DNA of 15,580 nt, taken from Chitinophagales bacterium. Its GTDB lineage: Bacteria; Bacteroidota; Bacteroidia; Chitinophagales; JADIYW01. The translations under genes and the position numbers were made by a program. The stretch lies in assembly GCA_020848315.1 (NCBI GenBank), contig JADLAH010000251.1, positions 1 through 15,580 on the forward strand. The letters are read 5' to 3'. This document shows, in pieces, positions 7,345 through 13,880 of this stretch. Numbering within the stretch: position 1 is the first letter of the stretch; each line of letters opens with the position of its first letter. Below the pieces are notes generated by a model, which ran no database searches, was not told where the DNA came from, and saw only the letters and a program-made list of their open reading frames with translations.

Positions 7345-7347
7345 CAT

Positions 7348-10300
7348 ATGCGCATGAATGTTACGAACAACCAAGAAAGCCTGTATCTGCCATCCTTTGA
7401 GAAAGACGCCTGTGGTATCGGGTTTGTCGCTCACCTGAAAGGAGAGAAATCTCACCGTATCATTCAGGATGCTCTTACCATGCTGGAAAACATGGAACAC
7501 CGCGGCGCCTGTGGCTGCGAGGAAAACACCGGAGACGGTGCCGGTATCCTGATGCAGATTCCGCACGACTACTATGTCAACGAAGCAAAGAAATTCGGTG
7601 TGGAACTGCCCGCTTTAGGAAAATACGGTACGGGATTTATCTTTTTCCCGCAGGATGCCCAAAAACGCCAGGACTGTAAAGACTTCATCGAGAAAACAGC
7701 ACAGAAACTGAATTTCAAGGTGCTGGGCTACCGCAAAATCAACACGAACAATGAACCGGTAGGGCCGTCTGCAAGAGCGGTAGAGCCTTGCGTCGAGCAA
7801 TTATTCATTCAGCCACTCTTCGATTTCAAGGAAGACATCGAGCTGGAAAGAAAACTATATGTATTGCGTGCGCACACCGTTCGTGAAATCAACTATATTC
7901 TGGGCGGCAAGGATCAGTTTTACTACACCAACCTATCCTGCCATACCGTTATATATAAAGGACAATTGACTACCCATCAGGTGCGCCAGTACTACCCGGA
8001 ACTGAATGACCCGACGGTGACTTCCGCACTCGCGTTGGTACACTCCCGTTTCTCCACCAATACCTTCCCGAAGTGGCGACTGGCACAGCCTTTCCGCTAT
8101 ATCGCGCACAACGGAGAAATCAATACCCTGCAAGGTAACCTGAACTGGATGCGCACCCGCGAGCACCTGCTCGAATGTGATGTGTTCACCAAGGAAGAAA
8201 TTGATATGTTCATGCCTATCTGCTACCGCGATCAATCTGACTCCGCATCGCTCGACAACGTAGTGGAATTGTTATATCTCGCCGGTCGTTCGCTGCCGCA
8301 CGCCATCATGATGCTGATTCCGGAAGCATGGCAGGACAACGACCAGATGGAAGACTGGAAAAAAGCGTTCTACGAATACCACGACTGCCTGATGGAACCT
8401 TGGGACGGACCTGCTTCTATCTGTTTCACAGATGGAAAAATGGTGGGTGCTACACTCGATAGAAACGGCTTGCGTCCTTCGCGCTTTGTAGTATACAACG
8501 ACGGTCGCGTAGTGATGTCATCAGAAGCCGGTGCATTACCGACAGAAGAAGAAAAAGTCATTCAGAAAGGCCGCCTGCAACCAGGAAAGATGTTTATCAT
8601 CAACATGGAAGAAGGCCGCATCATTTCCGATGATGAACTAAAAAGGGATATATGCACGCAACACCCTTACAGAGAGTGGCTGAACAAGCATAAAATCACC
8701 TTCAAGGATTTACCAAAATCCACGATTCCGGAAGAAAAATTATCTAAAAAAGAATTGCTGACTCAGCAACTCGCTTTCGGATACACTTCTGAAGATGTGC
8801 GCGTGGTGATTCAACCGATGGCGGAAACAGCTTATGAACCTATCGGTTCCATGGGTACCGACACACCGCTAGCGGTATTATCCAACCAATCACAGAATTT
8901 ATCCAATTACTTCAAACAGCTATTCGCACAGGTCACCAATCCACCGATCGACCCGATTCGGGAGCGTATGGTAATGAGCACCTTCACCACATTGGGTGGT
9001 GCCAGCAGCATCCTGACAACAACAGAAAATCACTGTAAGCAGATAGCCATCCGTCAGCCGATTTTAACGGATGACGACATCGCCAAACTGCGTTATATCA
9101 ACCACCCTGATTTTAAAATCATTACCATCAACTGCCTCTTCCCGAGCAGCGGCAAAAAAGGCGCATTGGAGCGTGCCATCGACAGCATCTGCAAAGAAGC
9201 TGAAGAAGCAGTAGCCAATGGCAACAACATCCTGATTTTATCTGACAAAGGCGTGGACAAAGACTACGCTCCTATCCCGTCTTTATTGGCGGTGGGCGCG
9301 GTGCACCATCATCTGATCCGCACCAAAACACGCATCGACTGCTCACTGGTAGTAGAAAGTGGCGATATCCGCGAAGTACACCATTTCGCTACACATATCG
9401 GATATGGCGCATCCTCTATCAATCCGTATCTGGCATATCAGACCATCTACGACCTGAACAAGGATAAACTCAGCCATCTCGGAAAACCGGATGAGAAACT
9501 GATAGAGAACTACATCAAAGCATCCAGCAACGGTTTGCTGAAAGTATTCTCCAAAATGGGTATTTCCACCTATCAGTCTTACCACGGCTCACAGATATTT
9601 GAGATTGTCGGCCTGAGTAAGAAAGTCGTGGAAAAATGCTTCAACGGCACTGTATCCAGACTCGACGGTATCGGATTCGATGAAATCGCGAAAGAAGTGC
9701 TGAAGCGCCACGCACTGGCATTCCCGGAACAGGAAAATCCTACTGCCCACCTCGAGGTAGGCGGACAGTTTCAGTGGAAACGCAGAGGCGAAGCGCACTT
9801 ATTCAATCCTGATACCATTCACTTGCTGCAATACAGCACCAAGAAAAACGACTATAACTTATATAAGCAATACGCACAGAAAATCAATCAGCAGACAGAC
9901 AGCGCGATTACACTGCGCAGCCTGTTGGATTTCGACTTTTCAAAAACAAAAGCAATTCCTATTGAGGAAGTGGAATCGGTAGAAAGCATCCTGAAACGTT
10001 TCGCTACGGGCGCAATGTCATTCGGTTCTATCTCTCATGAAGCGCATTCCACCCTCGCAATCGCGATGAACCGCATCGGCGGAAAATCCAACAGCGGCGA
10101 AGGCGGCGAAGATGAAATCCGATTTGAGAAAAAACCAAACGGCGACTGGGAACGTTCCGCTATCAAACAGGTGGCTTCCGGCCGATTCGGTGTAACGAGC
10201 TATTATCTCGCCAATGCGGATGAATTGCAGATTAAACTGGCACAAGGTGCTAAACCGGGTGAAGGCGGACAGCTTCCGGGGCACAAGGTAGATGAGTGGA

Positions 10301-11886
10301 TTGGCCGCGTGCGTCACTCCACACCGGGCGTAGGTCTTATTTCACCTCCACCTCACCACGATATCTATTCCATCGAAGATTTGGCACAGCTGATTTTCGA
10401 TTTGAAAAATGCCAATCCAAAAGCGCGCATCAGCGTGAAGCTAGTGGCGGAAGCCGGCGTCGGCACCGTAGCGGCGGGTGTGGCCAAAGCGAAATCGGAT
10501 GTTATCCTGATTGCCGGTTACGATGGCGGAACAGGTGCATCTCCGATTTCTTCTATCAAACATGCCGGATTACCTTGGGAACTTGGTCTGGCGGAAGCAC
10601 ATCAGACACTCGTAAAAAACAACCTGCGCAGCCGCGTAGTATTACAAGCCGACGGACAACTCCGCACCGGAAAAGACATTGCTATCGCTACTTTGTTAGG
10701 CGCGGAAGAATATGGTATTGCCACCGCGGCACTCGTGGTGATGGGCTGTATCATGATGCGCAAATGCCATTTGAATACCTGCCCGGTCGGCGTAGCTACA
10801 CAGGACAAAACCCTGCGCGAGCGCTTCACCGGCGACCCACAGCACGTCATCAACTTCTTCACGTTCATCGCCAACGACCTGCGTGAAATTATGGCGCAAC
10901 TGGGCTTCCGCAGCATCAATGAGATGGTGGGACAAACACAAGTGCTGAAACGCAGAGATAATATCGACCATTGGAAATACAAACACCTCGACCTGAATCC
11001 GATTTTATACAAAGAAGAAGTAGGACCGGAAGTTGGTTTGTGTAAAATCATGAGACAAGCGCATCCGACCGATGATCCAATTCTGGATAAAAAACTCGTG
11101 ACTGCAGCCGAAGCATCTTTGAAAAACAAAGAGAAAACCAACGGCACCTTCCCTATCATCAATACCGACCGTGCTGTCGGCGCCATGCTGAGCTACGAAA
11201 TTTCCGTGGCACACAAAGGCGAAGGCTTACCGGAAGACACCATCAATTTCAAGTTTGTGGGCAGTGCCGGACAAAGCTTTGGTGCATTTGTGGCACCGGG
11301 CGTGCGTTTCGAACTGGAAGGCGAAGCCAACGACTATTTCGGAAAAGGCTTATCCGGTGGCAAGCTGATTGTCTATCCTTCTCCTAAAGCCGCTTTCGTA
11401 CCAAGTGAAAATATCATCATCGGCAACGTGGCCTTCTACGGTGCCACCAGCGGTGAATCCTACATCAACGGGATGGCCGGCGAGCGTTTCTGCGTGCGTA
11501 ACTCAGGCGTGAAAGCCGTAGTGGAAGGTGTGGGCGACCACGGCTGCGAATACATGACCGGCGGTCTGGCCATCATCCTCGGAAAAACGGGACGCAACTT
11601 CGCGGCCGGTATGAGCGGTGGTGTTGCTTATGTGTACGACACCGATAACAGCTTCCCGAAAAATGTCAATAAGGAAATGGTGGAACTGGAAACACCAGAT
11701 GCGGAAGACCTGCAAACACTGCAACACTATATCGAGCGCCACGCTGCCTACACGGGTAGTGAACTCGCGAAAAACATCCTGGCGAACTGGGAGATTACTT
11801 CCGGTCAGTTTGTGAAAGTGATGCCGACAGATTACAAAAAAGTATTGTTAGCCAGAAAAAACAAAACGGAGAAAGTGGCAGGATAA
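7348..11886 (+). CDS. gltB: Glutamate synthase large (alpha) subunit
   Basis: Large subunit of NAD(P)H-dependent GOGAT. It hydrolyses glutamine, channels ammonia through the protein and reductively aminates 2-oxoglutarate, giving two glutamates; cytoplasmic. The 1512-residue product is full length. The catalytic Cys is C22 in KDACGIGF, so a short N-terminal propeptide of about 21 residues must be removed. The class II amidotransferase domain runs to about 430, with HSRFSTNTFPKWRLAQP from 232. A central FMN-synthase-like domain follows (about 480-800), then the FMN-binding synthase domain (about 850-1200) with IAGYDGGTGASP near 1055 and the [3Fe-4S] ligands C1134, C1140 and C1145. The glycine-rich GXGXG beta-helix region lies at about 1300-1435. 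The ATG at 7354 is an alternative start two codons in. gltD follows after 45 nt with no terminator between, so they form an operon. An in-frame TAA lies two codons before the start. Confidence 0.97.
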   Translation: MRMNVTNNQESLYLPSFEKDACGIGFVAHLKGEKSHRIIQDALTMLENMEHRGACGCEENTGDGAGILMQIPHDYYVNEAKKFGVELPALGKYGTGFIFFPQDAQKRQDCKDFIEKTAQKLNFKVLGYRKINTNNEPVGPSARAVEPCVEQLFIQPLFDFKEDIELERKLYVLRAHTVREINYILGGKDQFYYTNLSCHTVIYKGQLTTHQVRQYYPELNDPTVTSALALVHSRFSTNTFPKWRLAQPFRYIAHNGEINTLQGNLNWMRTREHLLECDVFTKEEIDMFMPICYRDQSDSASLDNVVELLYLAGRSLPHAIMMLIPEAWQDNDQMEDWKKAFYEYHDCLMEPWDGPASICFTDGKMVGATLDRNGLRPSRFVVYNDGRVVMSSEAGALPTEEEKVIQKGRLQPGKMFIINMEEGRIISDDELKRDICTQHPYREWLNKHKITFKDLPKSTIPEEKLSKKELLTQQLAFGYTSEDVRVVIQPMAETAYEPIGSMGTDTPLAVLSNQSQNLSNYFKQLFAQVTNPPIDPIRERMVMSTFTTLGGASSILTTTENHCKQIAIRQPILTDDDIAKLRYINHPDFKIITINCLFPSSGKKGALERAIDSICKEAEEAVANGNNILILSDKGVDKDYAPIPSLLAVGAVHHHLIRTKTRIDCSLVVESGDIREVHHFATHIGYGASSINPYLAYQTIYDLNKDKLSHLGKPDEKLIENYIKASSNGLLKVFSKMGISTYQSYHGSQIFEIVGLSKKVVEKCFNGTVSRLDGIGFDEIAKEVLKRHALAFPEQENPTAHLEVGGQFQWKRRGEAHLFNPDTIHLLQYSTKKNDYNLYKQYAQKINQQTDSAITLRSLLDFDFSKTKAIPIEEVESVESILKRFATGAMSFGSISHEAHSTLAIAMNRIGGKSNSGEGGEDEIRFEKKPNGDWERSAIKQVASGRFGVTSYYLANADELQIKLAQGAKPGEGGQLPGHKVDEWIGRVRHSTPGVGLISPPPHHDIYSIEDLAQLIFDLKNANPKARISVKLVAEAGVGTVAAGVAKAKSDVILIAGYDGGTGASPISSIKHAGLPWELGLAEAHQTLVKNNLRSRVVLQADGQLRTGKDIAIATLLGAEEYGIATAALVVMGCIMMRKCHLNTCPVGVATQDKTLRERFTGDPQHVINFFTFIANDLREIMAQLGFRSINEMVGQTQVLKRRDNIDHWKYKHLDLNPILYKEEVGPEVGLCKIMRQAHPTDDPILDKKLVTAAEASLKNKEKTNGTFPIINTDRAVGAMLSYEISVAHKGEGLPEDTINFKFVGSAGQSFGAFVAPGVRFELEGEANDYFGKGLSGGKLIVYPSPKAAFVPSENIIIGNVAFYGATSGESYINGMAGERFCVRNSGVKAVVEGVGDHGCEYMTGGLAIILGKTGRNFAAGMSGGVAYVYDTDNSFPKNVNKEMVELETPDAEDLQTLQHYIERHAAYTGSELAKNILANWEITSGQFVKVMPTDYKKVLLARKNKTEKVAG

Positions 11887-11931
11887 AATTGCCAGCAACC
11901 AACCATTTATCAACGACTCAATAAAAAATAC

Positions 11932-13422
11932 ATGGGAAAACCAACCGGATTTTTAGAATTTACGAGAGAGCTGCCTTCGTACAAAGATGCTAAGGAGCGT
12001 ATCAAAGATTATAATGAATTTTATCTGCCGTTCGCTGAAGAAAAGACTAAAACCCAGGCTGCGAGATGCATGGATTGCGGTGTACCTTTCTGTCATTACG
12101 GCTGCCCGCTCGGCAATATCATTCCTGAATTCAATGACGCGGCTTATAACGGCGACTGGAAGCTGGCGGCGGAGATTTTATTATCTACCAACAACTTCCC
12201 TGAATTCACCGGCAGAATCTGTCCTGCACCGTGTGAGGCTTCCTGCGTACTGGGTATCAACCAGCCGCCGGTAGCGATTGAGCACATCGAGAAATCCATT
12301 ATTGAAAAGGCATTTGAATTAAACCTGATACAGCCGGTAGTTCCTACGGAAAGAACCGGTAAAAAAGTGGCGGTAGTGGGCTCCGGTCCTGCCGGTATGG
12401 CGACCGCGGCTCAGCTCAACAAAGCCGGACACACCGTGACCGTATTTGAAAGAGCGGATCGCATCGGCGGATTGCTGCGCTACGGTATTCCTGATTTCAA
12501 ACTGGATAAAAAAGTGGTGGAACGCCGCGTGCAGCTGATGGAACAGGAAGGCATTACCTTCCAAACCAACACCAATGTAGGCGTTGATGTTACAGCGGAA
12601 GATTTACTCAAAGAATTTGACGCGGTGGTATTGTCCGGCGGCTCTACAGTGCCGCGCGATCTGCCAATTCCGGGCCGTGCATTAAAAGGCATTTATCCGG
12701 CGATGGAATTCCTATCGCAGCAAAACAAACGCGTGTCCAACATTGCGACGGAAGTGGATCATCAGGGAAAAAAATATGAAAACGGCGATCTGCTGGCCAC
12801 CGGCAAAAATGTACTGGTGATTGGTGGTGGTGACACCGGCTCCGACTGCGTGGGCACTTCCAACAGACACGGTGCGGCTTCCGTTACTCAAATAGAATTA
12901 TTGGGCAAACCACCGGTGAACCGCGCGGAAAGCACGCCGTGGCCAACCTGGCCGATGATGCTGCGCACATCTTCTTCGCATGAAGAGGGCTGTAACCGCG
13001 AATGGAGCATTTTAACGAAAGAATTTGTCGGCAATGACCAAGGTGAACTCACCGGCGTAAAAATCGCGGAAATCGAATGGAAAACGGTGGATGGCAGACC
13101 GCAGATGTCGGAGATTCCGGGCACGGAAAAAGTAATTCCTTGTGAGCTGGCACTGCTGGCGATGGGCTTTGTACATCCGCAACACGATGGACTGCTGAAA
13201 TCGCTGTCGGTAGAACTCGATGAGCGTGGCAATGTGAAAGCCAATAACTATAAAACAAGCGCAGACAAGGTATTCACTGCCGGCGATATGCGAAGAGGTC
13301 AGAGTTTGGTGGTATGGGCGATTTCTGAAGGCCGCGAGTGCGCGCGCCAGGTGGATATCTTCCTGATGGGAGAAAGCCAGCTCGAAGCGAAAGACGAAGG
13401 ATTATTACAGACCAACGGTTAA
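11932..13422 (+). CDS. gltD: Glutamate synthase small (beta) subunit
   Basis: Electron-input subunit of GOGAT: it oxidises NAD(P)H through FAD and passes electrons by iron-sulfur clusters to the FMN of GltB. The 496 residues match the family length. The N-terminal adaptor domain holds two cysteine groups, C46-C49-C54-C58 and C97-C101-C105, which ligate the [4Fe-4S] clusters. A first dinucleotide fold (KKVAVVGSGPAGMATA, 144-159) binds FAD, followed by RIGGLLRYGIPDFKL. A second fold with VIGGGDTGSDCVG (near 296-308) binds NAD(P)H. The C-terminal FAD motif TAGDMRRGQSLVVWAISEGR completes the enzyme. It lies 45 nt downstream of gltB, behind an A-rich leader without a Shine-Dalgarno motif, and a strong terminator follows 54 nt after its stop. 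Similar proteins also act as subunits of other NAD(P)H oxidoreductases, but the adjacency to gltB settles the assignment. Confidence 0.97.
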   Translation: MGKPTGFLEFTRELPSYKDAKERIKDYNEFYLPFAEEKTKTQAARCMDCGVPFCHYGCPLGNIIPEFNDAAYNGDWKLAAEILLSTNNFPEFTGRICPAPCEASCVLGINQPPVAIEHIEKSIIEKAFELNLIQPVVPTERTGKKVAVVGSGPAGMATAAQLNKAGHTVTVFERADRIGGLLRYGIPDFKLDKKVVERRVQLMEQEGITFQTNTNVGVDVTAEDLLKEFDAVVLSGGSTVPRDLPIPGRALKGIYPAMEFLSQQNKRVSNIATEVDHQGKKYENGDLLATGKNVLVIGGGDTGSDCVGTSNRHGAASVTQIELLGKPPVNRAESTPWPTWPMMLRTSSSHEEGCNREWSILTKEFVGNDQGELTGVKIAEIEWKTVDGRPQMSEIPGTEKVIPCELALLAMGFVHPQHDGLLKSLSVELDERGNVKANNYKTSADKVFTAGDMRRGQSLVVWAISEGRECARQVDIFLMGESQLEAKDEGLLQTNG

Positions 13423-13475
13423 TACCGATACAATTCAGCTACTGTTTTGCGCTTGCTGTTTGCTTATAGTAGCCG

Positions 13476-13501
13476 TCCCGGACCACGTGTCCGGGATTTT
13501 T
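13476..13501 (+). terminator. Intrinsic terminator of gltBD
   Basis: Perfect 8-bp GC-rich stem TCCCGGAC/GTCCGGGA (13476-13483 with 13489-13496) with a 5-nt loop CACGT, followed by TTTTT (13497-13501) and then ATTTG. It lies 54 bp past the gltD stop. Confidence 0.9.
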
Positions 13502-13803
13502 ATTTGCAAAAAGTGGAGGAATGGATAATTGCAAAATGCAAAATGTCTGAAATCTGAATTCATAATTCTGAAATCTGAAATCTCACTAAATCACGGTCGA
13601 CAGTCCACAGACCACAGTCCGCCGTTCTCGCGATGCCGCTGCCGCGACGTTGTCATATTGAGCGCAGCGAAATATCTCTGTTTTAATGGATAATAGATAA
13701 TTATCTTTAGGTGTCCGGTCAGAGATTGGTTGAATTAATTGGCGCTATTCGTCTTTCACAAGACTAGCACAAAACGGGAACACAAAACTATCAATACACC
13801 ACA
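13502..13803. repeat. Non-coding patchwork of degenerate short repeats
   Basis: No gene is seen between the gltBD terminator and the stem-loop before the restriction gene. The stretch holds a doubled GCAAAAT near 13532-13545; several degenerate copies of TGAAATCTGA between about 13546 and 13585; a duplicated CAGTCCACAGACCACAGTCC unit at about 13600-13620; an inverted repeat TCGCG/CGCGA (13628-13632 with 13643-13647); a hairpin repeat (listed separately); and a 12-bp perfect palindrome AGATAATTATCT at 13695-13706. This kind of repeat mixture is common between genes in Bacteroidota. Part of it may mark an insertion boundary. Confidence 0.55.
13651..13677. repeat. Dispersed imperfect-palindrome repeat (GTCAT...GAGCGCAGCGA type)
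   Basis: The unit reads TGTCATATTGAGCGCAGCGA and then AATATCT. ATATT (13655-13659) pairs with AATAT (13671-13675) around the 11-nt loop GAGCGCAGCGA. From memory, near-identical units with the arms ATTCT/AGAAT around the same GAGCG-AGCGA loop are widely dispersed in bacterial intergenic DNA. Here both arms have changed together, which fits selection or copying of a hairpin. This comparison is from recall, not a search. Confidence 0.55.
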
Positions 13804-13851
13804 AAAGTTGGTGCGTGGTACAATGTTCATTTAACCACGCCACCAACCTTT
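13804..13851 (-). terminator. Long imperfect stem-loop, possible terminator of the restriction gene
   Basis: 16 base pairs form between 13804-13819 and 13834-13851 (AGTTGGTG-CGTGGT against ACCACG-C-CACCAAC-CT), interrupted only by two single unpaired C residues on one arm (13840 and 13848), with a 14-nt loop. It lies 29 bp past the minus-strand stop at 13881. The minus-strand exit has only TTTTG, so it is a weak intrinsic terminator at best. It could also be an RNA 3'-end stabiliser or a mobile-element end. Confidence 0.45.
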
Positions 13852-13880
13852 AAGCCAAATGCCTGTTACCTATTGTGTTA

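Larger units (their letters stand above)
7000..7347. other. AT-rich divergent intergenic region / gltB leader
   Basis: About 350 bp without a conventional gene, between the divergent porin and gltB genes. It holds two 13-bp direct repeats CTCAGAAATTTTT (7017-7029 and 7069-7081) 52 bp apart; a small A/T hairpin TTAAGA-TTT-TCTTAA (7164-7178); and, near gltB, a short open frame (7291-7344). A GGAGG at 7308-7312 is too far from the gltB ATG to serve it. No TAnnTTTG element for gltB is convincing; TAACTTTT at 7098-7105 is the nearest. I recognise no known riboswitch. Confidence 0.5.

Noticed and set aside
7140..7347. Known riboswitch upstream of gltB
   Set aside because: The leader has only a weak A/T hairpin and no conserved motif that I can match to a glutamine, glycine or SAM riboswitch.
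10296..10886. Open frame of 196 codons on the + strand inside gltB
   Set aside because: Out-of-frame shadow of the FMN-binding region of gltB, with no plausible protein features.
13502..13803. CRISPR array or phage attachment site
   Set aside because: The repeats are short, degenerate and irregularly spaced, with no constant repeat-spacer pattern. The tRNA genes in the window are far away and no partial tRNA copy is seen here.
13804..13851. Integron attC site
   Set aside because: The stem and extrahelical bases are suggestive, but attC needs RYYYAAC at the 5' end and GTTRRRY at the 3' end. Here the GTT and AAC ends are in the opposite order, and no integrase or cassette array is visible.
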